Source: Gemella cuniculi DSM 15828
GTDB taxonomy: Bacteria > Bacillota > Bacilli > Staphylococcales > Gemellaceae
Length of the DNA stretch: 33,684 bases
Direction of reading: 5' to 3'
Assembly: GCF_000425665.1 (NCBI RefSeq)
Contig: NZ_AUDW01000029.1
Location: 1 to 33,684 of the forward strand
A model generated the notes under the pieces. It had not been told where the DNA came from, made no database searches, and saw only the letters and a program-made list of their open reading frames with translations. Position numbers and translations under genes: made by a program. Shown here piece after piece: positions 16,690 through 25,134 of this stretch (position 1 is the first letter of the stretch; each line of letters starts with the position of its first letter).

Positions 16690-16734
16690 ATATAGCGTTA
16701 AAAGAAAATTTTTATTAATTGGAAGGAGTTTTTT

Positions 16735-18894
16735 ATGGAAATTTTATCAACTTTGGGAATTTTTGTAATTATAGTCATTTTAGGTTCTTTTCTAAATAAC
16801 CTTATACCTCGAATTCCTGCGGCACTATTCCAAATTATTTTGGGGGCTATCATTACATTTTTACCTCTAACTATTCATTTTGAGTTTGAATCCGAAATGT
16901 TTATGATGCTAGTTATTGCACCACTTCTGTTTACTGATGGATTTAATTCTTCTCTAAAAAATATTTGGCTTTACAAAAGACCAATTTTGTACATGGCTTT
17001 ATTATTAGTGTTAATCACAGTCATGGTAGTTGGCACTATAATTCATTTTTTAATTCCAGCAATCCCTTGGGCTGCTTGTTTTGTTCTTGCAGCAATTCTC
17101 TCTCCTACTGATGCTGTAGCTGTTAAAGCTATTACAAAAGGAATGAAACTCCCTAAAGGACTTATGGCAATATTAGAAGGAGAATCACTACTAAACGATG
17201 CTTCTGGATTAGTTTCGTTTAACATAGCGTTAGGAGCTATTTTAACAAATACTTTTTCTATTGCTAATGCTGGCAGTAAATTTCTCACCGTTGCACTTGG
17301 TGGTGCTATTTTTGGTTTAATAGTTGGTATAATTCTAGTTCAAATTAAATGGATTTTCATGACTAAACTAGCAGATGAATCAAATATTTTAGTCATCTAT
17401 CAACTTTTAACTCCAGTTTTTGTATTTTATATAGCTGAGCATATTCATGTATCAGGAATTGTTGCTGTCGTTATTACTGCACTAATATATAATTTCCAAA
17501 GAGAACTTCATCTAATCGCTGGAAGTGGTGGAGAGGCTGCTGTTATAACCGACAGTACACAATTCATTACCAGTTACGTTCTAAATGGATTTGTATTTAC
17601 TTTTCTAGGTTACTTATTACCAGAAATTTATATCACTATGTTTAGAAATCGTGAAATAGATATTTATCATGCATTTGGTTATTCACTAATTATTGTGTTA
17701 GCACTTATGATTGTACGTGGCATTTTTGTTTATGTTTCTTATATAACATTTCAACCACATAACTTTACAACAGCAAAAAAAACAGCAAATGCTATTCTCA
17801 ATAGAAAACTAGAAAATAGTGGCTATTCTCGTTTCAAATATTCTATTATTGCGAGTTTATGTGGTATTCATGGGACTGTAACTTTAGCTACGGCCCTTAT
17901 GATTCCTGTTGTAATTGCAAATACTGGAGAAAATTTCCCATTGAGAGACACTATTTTATTTATTGCAAGCAATGTGGTTTTAATTAGCATTATCGTTGGA
18001 ACTGCTATTCTCCCTATTATTGTCAAAGATGAAGATGAAGAAAAACAATTTTCTCAGTTTGCCATTCGTGAAAAAATATTAGAAGGTATACTTAAAGAAT
18101 TTAAAGAGCGTGATATTTCTAATAAAAACATTGAAGAAAGAGTTGCTTATGCACATGAAATTAAAAATCTTCATGCTATAAAGGCATATTTTAAAAATAT
18201 GCAAATAAATAATTTTGACACAGATAAAAATAGTTTGAAATTACATAAAAAAATAATTAAAGCACAAAATAATGCTCTTCCTATGATTTTAAAAGATAAT
18301 CCTAATAAAAAGGAAATTATGGAATTTGCAAAAATTATGCATCTTAGAAGAACTTCTCTCCTAACATATTCTGTGTGGAAAAATCTAATTCTAAACTTAC
18401 GAATCAACTATAAAGAAACTCGAATTAAAAGAAAACTTACTCGTTATTATGTAGCTCGAGATTTAGCACCTGAGCAGCGTGAAAAAATAAAAAATAATTC
18501 TACCCTAATAAATAAAAAATTGAAGAAATTAGATGTTAATTATAAGAAAAACTCTGAACAGCTACAAGCTATTATTGATTGTGCTCCAAGTATTCGTGAT
18601 TCACTTTTGGCAGTTGCATATAAAGTGATTGAAGGTGAAGAAAATCAAGATACAGCAGAATTTGTAAAAGACGTCTATACTTACTTCTCTTTCACGCTAT
18701 TTGAAGTTTTCCTTGAAGATATTGATTACGAAGAAGAACTTAAAGAACTACAGATGGAAGCTGTTCGTCTTCTTAAATATCGTGTATTAACTATGAGAAA
18801 ATTAAAATACATAACGCTAGAAGATACATATACCACACTTAGAAACCTTAACTATGGAGAATCAATGATTTTTCCAAGAGATATTGAAGAATAA
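16735..18894 (+). CDS. CPA1 family cation/proton antiporter (NhaP-like)
   Basis: 719 residues. The first 410 or so form the membrane domain of the CPA1 Na+/H+ exchanger family, with LSPTDAVAV (about residues 122-130) and EGESLLNDASGLV (148-160), which carries the conserved Asn-Asp ion-binding pair. The last 290 or so residues are a long, charged, helical cytoplasmic tail that may sense pH or bind a regulator; no named domain is recognised. It would exchange Na+ or K+ for protons. Single gene with AAGGAGTTTTTT before ATG and its own promoter; it ends in a terminator shared with the convergent prd operon. Confidence 0.9.
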   Translation: MEILSTLGIFVIIVILGSFLNNLIPRIPAALFQIILGAIITFLPLTIHFEFESEMFMMLVIAPLLFTDGFNSSLKNIWLYKRPILYMALLLVLITVMVVGTIIHFLIPAIPWAACFVLAAILSPTDAVAVKAITKGMKLPKGLMAILEGESLLNDASGLVSFNIALGAILTNTFSIANAGSKFLTVALGGAIFGLIVGIILVQIKWIFMTKLADESNILVIYQLLTPVFVFYIAEHIHVSGIVAVVITALIYNFQRELHLIAGSGGEAAVITDSTQFITSYVLNGFVFTFLGYLLPEIYITMFRNREIDIYHAFGYSLIIVLALMIVRGIFVYVSYITFQPHNFTTAKKTANAILNRKLENSGYSRFKYSIIASLCGIHGTVTLATALMIPVVIANTGENFPLRDTILFIASNVVLISIIVGTAILPIIVKDEDEEKQFSQFAIREKILEGILKEFKERDISNKNIEERVAYAHEIKNLHAIKAYFKNMQINNFDTDKNSLKLHKKIIKAQNNALPMILKDNPNKKEIMEFAKIMHLRRTSLLTYSVWKNLILNLRINYKETRIKRKLTRYYVARDLAPEQREKIKNNSTLINKKLKKLDVNYKKNSEQLQAIIDCAPSIRDSLLAVAYKVIEGEENQDTAEFVKDVYTYFSFTLFEVFLEDIDYEEELKELQMEAVRLLKYRVLTMRKLKYITLEDTYTTLRNLNYGESMIFPRDIEE

Positions 18895-18924
18895 CTTAAT
18901 TTATCCGAAAATAAATTTCAAAAT

Positions 18925-18959
18925 AAAAATTCCAGCAAATAATTTTTGCTGGAATTTTT
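18925..18959. terminator. Bidirectional terminator between antiporter and prd operon
   Basis: Perfect 15-base stem AAAAATTCCAGCAAA / TTTGCTGGAATTTTT with a 5-base loop, A-rich on one side and T-rich on the other. It serves both convergent units. Confidence 0.88.
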
Positions 18960-18962
18960 ATT

Positions 18963-20183
18963 TTACAATAATGAATGTATAACACCGTCTCTACATTGAT
19001 TCGGACTAATTACATATGGTATATTCTGACAATTTCTCAAATTATATGCCCCAATTATTCCACCAGGCTGTTTTGGAAATACCATTGTATCATACATATT
19101 TCCTAATCCTGATACCAATTTTATTAAAGCTATTTTACTTTTATTCGGTCGTTTTACATTAAAATATTCTTCCCTTCTATATGGAAAATTTTCTATCACC
19201 AGTAATTTTTTTCGAATCTCTTCTACTATTAAATCCGCTATATTATGTGCAGCTATCACACCTTCTGAACTCCTACCTTCTCCTTCTTCAAAAAGAAAAT
19301 CTACATGTATTATATAATCTGTTGAAGCTGGTGTCCCTGCTCTATCTAAAAAAACCTGATTTTTAAATATTCCTTCAGAAGAACCTATATTAGCTGGCTG
19401 ATAACCGCTCTTATCTTCTACCCCTGTTATCATTACACAAACACCAGATAACTCATGAGTTTGACCAGAACCTAATTCACCCATTTTTTTACACGCTATA
19501 GGTAAATAGTCTAAGTTAGAATTAACAAAAAAATCATTCTCGCTCGGTTTTAGTATTTTTATTTTTATATCTTTTATTCTATTACTTATTCCTTTATATT
19601 TTTTTTCTAAGTTTTTCTCTAAGATAAGTTTTCCATTCTCAAAATACGTACTATTTCCATACATAACTTCATTTACTTTAAATATTTTTTTTATTAATTT
19701 ATCTTTTACATATTCTTCTGTGTCTTCTATATTTTTTAATCTACCTTTTTTTCTTAACTTACTTTTTAATATAGCTATGGCTTTCATCGCATCATATTCT
19801 GTTAAATTATTTTCTCCAACTACACAGGACTCATAACCACTCGTTCCTTTATTAAAATCTACTATACAATCTACATAATTGTTTGTGCAAACTAATCTAC
19901 CTTGTCGTCCTATAAAACTTAGTCCTACACTTGTAATGTCTTTTTTTCCTAATTCTTCTATTGCACTAACAAAGTCTATATGATGATTTCCCCAACCATC
20001 TATTGCAACTAATGCACCATCTATATTGAGAGTATTTGCTATATCCGCTATTCTTTTTGCTGTAAAAACTTTGTTATCAAAATTTTCTGAAACACCACCT
20101 ACTATAATTGTGGTAAATTCTACTTCTTTATCTTTACTAAGCACACTTACCACAGGACAATTATAATGATGTTTAGTTGTCAT
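18963..20183 (-). CDS. Proline reductase-associated protein, PrdE-PrdD-like fusion (permuted PrdA homologue)
   Basis: 406 residues in two parts, each related to one half of PrdA. Residues 1-147 match the C-terminal (pyruvoyl-subunit) half, for example GWGNHHIDF against GFGNNHIDF. Residues about 205-406 match the N-terminal half, for example IGSSEG and AAHNIADLIVEEIRKKL. The protein stops at HSLL, the counterpart of HALT just before the PrdA cleavage cysteine. In clostridia these parts are, to my knowledge, separate accessory genes (prdD and prdE). It lacks the Thr-Cys site, so it should not make a pyruvoyl group. The start is odd: an AAGGAGG serves an ATG at 20206 that is one base out of frame and stops after two codons, while in-frame upstream codons read GLGPSIK. 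ATG 20183 has no good site of its own. Confidence 0.75.
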   Translation of the reverse strand: MTTKHHYNCPVVSVLSKDKEVEFTTIIVGGVSENFDNKVFTAKRIADIANTLNIDGALVAIDGWGNHHIDFVSAIEELGKKDITSVGLSFIGRQGRLVCTNNYVDCIVDFNKGTSGYESCVVGENNLTEYDAMKAIAILKSKLRKKGRLKNIEDTEEYVKDKLIKKIFKVNEVMYGNSTYFENGKLILEKNLEKKYKGISNRIKDIKIKILKPSENDFFVNSNLDYLPIACKKMGELGSGQTHELSGVCVMITGVEDKSGYQPANIGSSEGIFKNQVFLDRAGTPASTDYIIHVDFLFEEGEGRSSEGVIAAHNIADLIVEEIRKKLLVIENFPYRREEYFNVKRPNKSKIALIKLVSGLGNMYDTMVFPKQPGGIIGAYNLRNCQNIPYVISPNQCRDGVIHSLL

Positions 20184-20225
20184 TTTTATACTTGGTCCTA
20201 ACCCATTTTACTCTCCTCCTTGAAA

Positions 20226-20253
20226 AAAGGAAGGGATAAGTCACCCTTCCTTT
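20226..20253 (-). terminator. Terminator/attenuator between prdB and the PrdE/PrdD-like gene
   Basis: AAAGGAAGGG pairs with CCCTTCCTTT around an 8-base loop on the minus strand, followed by a T-run. The AAGGAGG of the next gene follows directly, so that gene is probably made at a lower level than prdB. Confidence 0.75.
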
Positions 20254-20264
20254 ATATATTTTTA

Positions 20265-20990
20265 TTAAACATTATGTCTGTATTCATAAGGTAGTACTTT
20301 TGTTGCGTTGAAACTTGGACAGTCTCTAACCCATTCCAACGATTCTTTTACAATTGCTGTTTGCATTGGAATATTGTTAGGTTCTCCAGCATTTGAACCA
20401 ATAGGTACATGTGGTGCTGTAATTCTTGGTGCTCCTTGTTGTCTTGCGATTGGAGGTAGTGCAGCGATAACACAGCAGCTCATTCCTACTTCTTCACAGC
20501 ATCTTGTTACGATTGTTGCAGAACGGTGACAAGTTCCACATCCACCTGTACATAAAACTATATCCACATTTTGTTCTTTCAATTTTCTTGCTATTTCTGG
20601 TCCTGTTTCATTAGTGAATTTTTCAACGTTTCCGCCACCACCCATGAATGTGTATGTTTCTTTTGATAAAGAACCAATAAATCCTTCTTCAACTAATTCG
20701 TGAAGACGATCAATAGGTAACATCGCATTAGGGTCTTTATTTATATCAGAGTTATCAAACCCACCATGTGTAACCATTAATTCACTTGATGGTGTATCAA
20801 ATGGTATTGCACGATATGAAAAATCTCCTGATGTATTAAATGGTTCTTGTGATTTTATATGTATTCCACCCGCTGTTATAAATGCAACTTTACATTTATT
20901 AAGTGGTTTTTTTAATTCTGTAAATATTGCTTTTGGTGTAATAGGTACAAAAATTTCAGATTGCATCCCTGGTTTTGTTGTTAATTTCAT
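20265..20990 (-). CDS. prdB: D-proline reductase subunit PrdB, cysteine form
   Basis: 241 residues, the usual PrdB length. With PrdA it makes D-proline reductase, which opens the ring of D-proline to 5-aminovalerate. The active-site region reads CTGGCGTCHRS; the central Cys (about residue 151, codon TGT at 20538-20540) stands where clostridial PrdB has selenocysteine. Other family patterns are VTHGGFDN, the GFMGGGG-like FMGGGGNVEKF and NAGEPNN. I prefer the ATG at 20990 because AAGGAG is 8 bases before it; the ATG at 20996 is only 2 bases from that site. It lies 20 bases after the small gene upstream. Confidence 0.9.
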   Translation of the reverse strand: MKLTTKPGMQSEIFVPITPKAIFTELKKPLNKCKVAFITAGGIHIKSQEPFNTSGDFSYRAIPFDTPSSELMVTHGGFDNSDINKDPNAMLPIDRLHELVEEGFIGSLSKETYTFMGGGGNVEKFTNETGPEIARKLKEQNVDIVLCTGGCGTCHRSATIVTRCCEEVGMSCCVIAALPPIARQQGAPRITAPHVPIGSNAGEPNNIPMQTAIVKESLEWVRDCPSFNATKVLPYEYRHNV

Positions 20991-21009
20991 TGTCATATCT
21001 CCTTATACT

Positions 21010-21441
21010 CTATCTCGTTGTAATTTCTTTTTTACCTATCACTTTCATGTGACTAAGGTAAAACTCTACATCTTGATTCTCTTCTAATTCTATAGATGTA
21101 AATGCCCAACGTCTTGGTACAGCTATTGTACCTAGATCATCCATAATAGCTACTTCTATAGCTGTATCATTTACTTGAATAATTTTCCCTCCCAGTAAGC
21201 ATGGTTGCATTTCTTCATAAAGTATATCTGAACTATCATAGTCATAAGGGTCTTCCATTACTTGAATGTAACTAAAGTAAAATTCTAATATATGACCCGC
21301 TTCTAGTATATCATCTGTTCTAACCAACTTTGTAGGTACTGTTATGACACCTAAACGGCCATGTAAATGAATTTTAACTTTATCATCTTTAATTTCTTTT
21401 ATTATGCCACCCATTGCTACTGGATTAATGATATAGTCCAT
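21010..21441 (-). CDS. Small duplicated-domain protein of the proline reductase cluster
   Basis: 143 residues made of two similar halves. Half 1 (about 8-62) has MGGIIKEI, GRLGVITVP, LEFYFSYIQVM; half 2 (about 81-136) has LGGKIIQV, DDLGTIAVP, VEFYLSHMKVI. Each is rich in short beta strands, like a small beta-barrel. It resembles proteins annotated CBO2463/CBO2479-like that occur in clostridial proline reductase clusters; that recall is not certain. Its place between prdA and prdB, 12 bases from prdA, suggests a role in assembly or protection of the enzyme. No catalytic residues stand out. Start set by TAGGAGAAATC before ATG. Confidence 0.65.
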   Translation of the reverse strand: MDYIINPVAMGGIIKEIKDDKVKIHLHGRLGVITVPTKLVRTDDILEAGHILEFYFSYIQVMEDPYDYDSSDILYEEMQPCLLGGKIIQVNDTAIEVAIMDDLGTIAVPRRWAFTSIELEENQDVEFYLSHMKVIGKKEITTR

Positions 21442-21453
21442 GATTTCTCCTAA

Positions 21454-23238
21454 TTAGTGATAAGTTTTACTATCTACTAATACTGTTTCTGGAAGACCTA
21501 AAAGTTTGTTGTTTGCATTAATAACATCGTTATTCCATTTTTTCTCAGCTGGTTTTACTTCTACCCCTGCCATTCTATTTTTAAGCATTTGAATTGCACG
21601 AGCTGCTACTGATGGAGTTACACAAGAACATCCAGCAATATCATTTTCAAAACCACCTTTGTCCATATTTTCTTCAACCATTGCTGTAGCATATTTATTA
21701 CCTACTACTAATTGTCCTTGGTAAGCACAGAATGATACACCTACTACTGGAATATTACGTACCCCTGCTTGTCCAATATGTTCAATAAAATCAATATGGT
21801 TATTACCAAATCCTTCTGTAGTTATAATAATACCATCTAAATCTAATGATTCAAATAATGATCCTAATCTTTCAGATACCCATAATTTTTCATCATTAAC
21901 TTGTGGTGATCCGATACAAATTACTCCGATAAGGTCTAATTCTTTATCTTCTGCTAATCCTTCTACAAGTGGTTCTCTTATGTAATGACGTGTCATTTCT
22001 TTTGTAGCTGGTCCTATACAAGTTAAAGCATGAATTGAACCGTCTCTTACTTGGTTTGGTGTTAAGATAATTGGCACGTTTCCACAGTCAACATTTTTTT
22101 GACCTCCTGCAATACCACATGGCTCAGTTGGACAAATAACGTTATCGTGCATAGCACCTTGTCCCATAATTTCTTTAACTAATACTACACGAGGGTTTCC
22201 TGTTCTTCGTACGTCTTCACAAATTTCTTCTCTTACTACTTCACCTTTGTATTCTTTCAATTCTTTACGAATTTCTTGGATGATATAGTCTTGACATTTA
22301 TGAGCTGCAAATGGTCCTGGTCTTGTCATTCCTGATAATCTTTGAATAGTTGCATGGCAACGAATTATAATATCATTTTCATCAGCACATCCTGGGTGTC
22401 CATAAAGCATTTTTTCATCTAAGAATCCTTCTGAAGAACCAAATTCATGTACTTGTACCCCATCTTCATCAACACCAGTCAACATGAATACTACTCCATC
22501 AAGTACTTTAGTTACACCTTCACCTAGTTTTCCTTCTACTTTTGTAGCTATTGGACAAACATCCATAATTGTTTCTGTATAAATATGTCTTTTATCTGGA
22601 TAAATAACATCTAATTCCAATTTTTTACATAATGCATCTTCCCCTAAAGCGGCTTCTGCTAATTTTTTATCAATTGTTATTACTCCATCTTTTATAGAAG
22701 TTTCATTTCCTAATTTTACATCAGTAATTTTGATGTGTTGTTTTGTTAAAGTACGAATTACTTTCTTCTCACCTGTTTTTTCTTCTACAGGTAATGTAGG
22801 ATTTTCCCCACCTGCTCCTGCTACTACAGGTACATCTAATTTCAAACCTTCAAATTTTTCTGCTCTTCCTATCTCAATGTGAATCATTCCGTTACCTCCG
22901 ACTCTTGTTTCTTTGTAAACTGTTGCTCCAGCTTTTTCTGAAGAAACTTCGTCTTCTTGTTTTTCCTCTATTTCTTTTTCTACTTTATTAACTTTATCCA
23001 AAACATTTTTAGTAATAGGTGTTAATGCCTCAACATCTTCTAATAATGTACTACCTAAAACTTCTTCTATTGTTAACCCTTCTGGACTTAAGGTTAATAA
23101 TCCTGCTTCTATCATATCTTCAAAAAGACCTGGATCTTCTAAATCTGCTGCACCTATGACTTGCCCTTTTTCTCGGCGACAGCAAAAAATAGCTGGATCT
23201 TTCAAGTGTTTTTCTAATGTTTCTAATGTAATAGACAT
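21454..23238 (-). CDS. prdA: D-proline reductase proprotein PrdA
   Basis: 594-residue proprotein that is cut into two subunits, with a pyruvoyl cofactor made from a cysteine at the new N-terminus. The site here is HALT-CIGPATK: cleavage between Thr406 and Cys407 would give a 406-residue and a 188-residue chain. The first part has FGSSEGF and a charged linker (about 84-100); the second has GFGNNHIDF and CSCVTP. The pyruvoyl group binds D-proline as an imine before PrdB attacks the ring. Start has GGGAGGTAGAAAG. The gene follows prdC by 86 bases, which contain a tiny reading frame. Confidence 0.93.
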   Translation of the reverse strand: MSITLETLEKHLKDPAIFCCRREKGQVIGAADLEDPGLFEDMIEAGLLTLSPEGLTIEEVLGSTLLEDVEALTPITKNVLDKVNKVEKEIEEKQEDEVSSEKAGATVYKETRVGGNGMIHIEIGRAEKFEGLKLDVPVVAGAGGENPTLPVEEKTGEKKVIRTLTKQHIKITDVKLGNETSIKDGVITIDKKLAEAALGEDALCKKLELDVIYPDKRHIYTETIMDVCPIATKVEGKLGEGVTKVLDGVVFMLTGVDEDGVQVHEFGSSEGFLDEKMLYGHPGCADENDIIIRCHATIQRLSGMTRPGPFAAHKCQDYIIQEIRKELKEYKGEVVREEICEDVRRTGNPRVVLVKEIMGQGAMHDNVICPTEPCGIAGGQKNVDCGNVPIILTPNQVRDGSIHALTCIGPATKEMTRHYIREPLVEGLAEDKELDLIGVICIGSPQVNDEKLWVSERLGSLFESLDLDGIIITTEGFGNNHIDFIEHIGQAGVRNIPVVGVSFCAYQGQLVVGNKYATAMVEENMDKGGFENDIAGCSCVTPSVAARAIQMLKNRMAGVEVKPAEKKWNNDVINANNKLLGLPETVLVDSKTYH

Positions 23239-23287
23239 CTTTCTACCTCCCGAATATTATTAATAAATTTTTTGTCTTATTTTTTGT

Positions 23288-23311
23288 TTACCGGTATCTA
23301 TTTTTAGACAT
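23288..23311 (-). other. Seven-codon reading frame between prdC and prdA
   Basis: ATG-TCT-AAA-AAT-AGA-TAC-CGG-TAA with a very strong AAGGAGG whose first bases overlap the prdC stop codon. It could be a true mini-gene, a coupling device, or the start of a gene lost by deletion. It has no recognised product. Confidence 0.3.
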
Positions 23312-23324
23312 AATGTTTTCCTCC

Positions 23325-24620
23325 TTAATTTTTAAATCTTCTTATTAATTTATAATTAACTGATCTTAATGCACCATCTGTACAATGATAAACGGGTAGC
23401 TTTAATTGCGGTGCGCATGACATTACCGTATTACTACAATCCGTACAATTACTGATTAATACTGCTTGAGCTCCTGCTTTTTTTAAAGACATAACTTTTT
23501 GTACTTGCCCTGGACAAATTCCTGGATTCAAACATTTTCTACTACCATTTTTCATAAGCATAGCATTTTTACAAAACTCAACACCCACTACTTCACTATT
23601 CATACTAGCAGCTTGTTCTCTCAACCTTGCCTCATCTGCTCCACATGCACACACTAAAACTCCAATTTTTTCTGGTGATGGTAGAAACTTCTCTGCAGCT
23701 ATTAAACCACCAGTAGTTTTTACTATTGGCTTATCTACGAAAGTTCTCTTACCTGTAAAAGGTCCACCCATTATAAGTTCTCCGTACTCATCACCTAAAC
23801 CACCACATCTATCAAATACTTCCCCTACTGGTATTCCTAACGGTACATCAAACATAACATGAATACTTCCTGCTTCACTCAACTTTCCTGCTACAGTTAA
23901 ATCTTTATCAATTAGCGGTTTTTTATCTTCAATTACCTCTCTTACTTTCAACACAGTCTCCAAATTTATAACTACTGCATCTGCTTCAGAAGGTAAACTA
24001 TCAGGTTTTAACAATACCCCCATACTCTCTCTAATTACCGCTCGCTCTTCTCCCATTGGATAGATATTATCTAATTCAAAAATTGTTACATTACTATTTT
24101 TATTCACTTCTTTTAACTTATTTACTGTATCTTGATGAATTCCTTTTAAAGCTATAATACCCTTTTGTGCATTTACGATATTCATAACAATACCTAAACT
24201 TCTTAAAAGTTTTTCTGGATCTTCATCAATTCTAGCTATATTATGTGATAGTATTGGCTCACACTCTGCTGCATTTACTATAACTGTTCCTTTATCTCCC
24301 CCAAAATCAATATTTAGTTTTACTGAAGTAGGAAACCCAGCTCCACCTAAACCAACTAATCCAGATTCAGCAAGCAAATCTTTAGGAGTTTCTGATTTCA
24401 ATGGTATATATTTAGAGTAATCTGTATCTTTTTCTTCTATAACTATTTCATTTTCTCTTATTTCAATAACTTTACCACATACACTGGAAAATATATTACT
24501 ACCTAATACACCGTCGGGTTTTTTCGCAATAAGCTGACCACGCTCTACAACAGCATTTTCTTCTACTACAACTTCTGATGGAGCACCTACATGTTGCTTA
24601 AATGGAAAAATATAATTCAT
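23325..24620 (-). CDS. prdC: Proline reductase electron-transfer protein PrdC (RnfC-like)
   Basis: 431 residues. The N-terminal part looks like RnfC/Nqo1 proteins: a barrel-sandwich segment (about 1-70), the nucleotide-type loop GLVGLGGAGFPTSVKL and NAAECEPIL. The C-terminal part is rich in cysteine: VCACGADEARL, CLNPGICPGQ, NCTDC and MSCAP. PrdC passes NADH-derived electrons to proline reductase. In Clostridioides difficile PrdC is reported as a selenoprotein; this copy has no in-frame TGA. I chose ATG 24620 because GAAGGGAG lies 9 bases before it, whereas ATG 24647 has no site. First gene of the operon. Confidence 0.9.
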   Translation of the reverse strand: MNYIFPFKQHVGAPSEVVVEENAVVERGQLIAKKPDGVLGSNIFSSVCGKVIEIRENEIVIEEKDTDYSKYIPLKSETPKDLLAESGLVGLGGAGFPTSVKLNIDFGGDKGTVIVNAAECEPILSHNIARIDEDPEKLLRSLGIVMNIVNAQKGIIALKGIHQDTVNKLKEVNKNSNVTIFELDNIYPMGEERAVIRESMGVLLKPDSLPSEADAVVINLETVLKVREVIEDKKPLIDKDLTVAGKLSEAGSIHVMFDVPLGIPVGEVFDRCGGLGDEYGELIMGGPFTGKRTFVDKPIVKTTGGLIAAEKFLPSPEKIGVLVCACGADEARLREQAASMNSEVVGVEFCKNAMLMKNGSRKCLNPGICPGQVQKVMSLKKAGAQAVLISNCTDCSNTVMSCAPQLKLPVYHCTDGALRSVNYKLIRRFKN

Positions 24621-24664
24621 TTTGTTAATCTCCCTTCTATAATTCATATACTCTTTATACTGTT

Positions 24665-24693
24665 ATTGTACAACTGAAAAATGAGTATTTCAA
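24665..24693 (-). promoter_or_regulatory. Promoter of the prd operon
   Basis: TTGAAA (24688-24693), 17-base spacer, TACAAT (24665-24670) on the minus strand, giving a leader of about 40 bases before prdC. This is sigma-A type; I see no -24/-12 (sigma-54) promoter of the kind used with PrdR. Confidence 0.6.
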
Positions 24694-25134
24694 GTTAATT
24701 TTTTTTACTGAAAAAAATAAAACTTAATATTTTCTTATAATCTCTATAGTATAATTTTTACAATAGCTTATCACTTCAATATTTTTTAAAGATTAACTTA
24801 TATTTCTTTTTTATTTTTTTAATATTTTTATTTTATTTCAAATTGATAACTTCTATCATTTACAAAAAACCTTATTTTTATTTTTTTATAAGGCTTGATG
24901 TTAATTTTTTATTATTTAACTATTATTTTTAATTTAAAATATATTTTCATTTTTTAAATTAAAATATATAATTTTAATTTAAAAAAACACTTAAATCACT
25001 TTGTTTTTATACATTTTTATTTTCCAAATAAAAATATATATATTATATTTAATATTTTATATCCTGTATTATAAAAAAATACATATGTAAATTGTTTTTA
25101 CTCATATAAAATCCTATTTTATATCTTTTTAAAA
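24694..25134. other. Very AT-rich gene-free region
   Basis: About 440 bases, nearly all A and T, with long runs and nested inverted repeats (for example around 24930-24990). A minus-strand hairpin CCTTAT-loop-ATAAGG followed by six T's (about 24866-24896) could end read-through from the PTS operon. No gene is visible. Confidence 0.5.

Larger units (their letters stand above)
16334..16734. other. Gene-free region with terminator, repeat element and promoter
   Basis: About 400 bases without a gene. In order: a terminator-like hairpin (16406-16450), repeat copy B (16447-16511), an inverted repeat pairing AGATATC-AAATAAAT with ATTTATTTG-GATATCT (about 16516-16566), a further inverted repeat (AATCAC-AATAAA with TTTAT-GTGATT, about 16624-16656), and the antiporter promoter. 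Confidence 0.6.
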
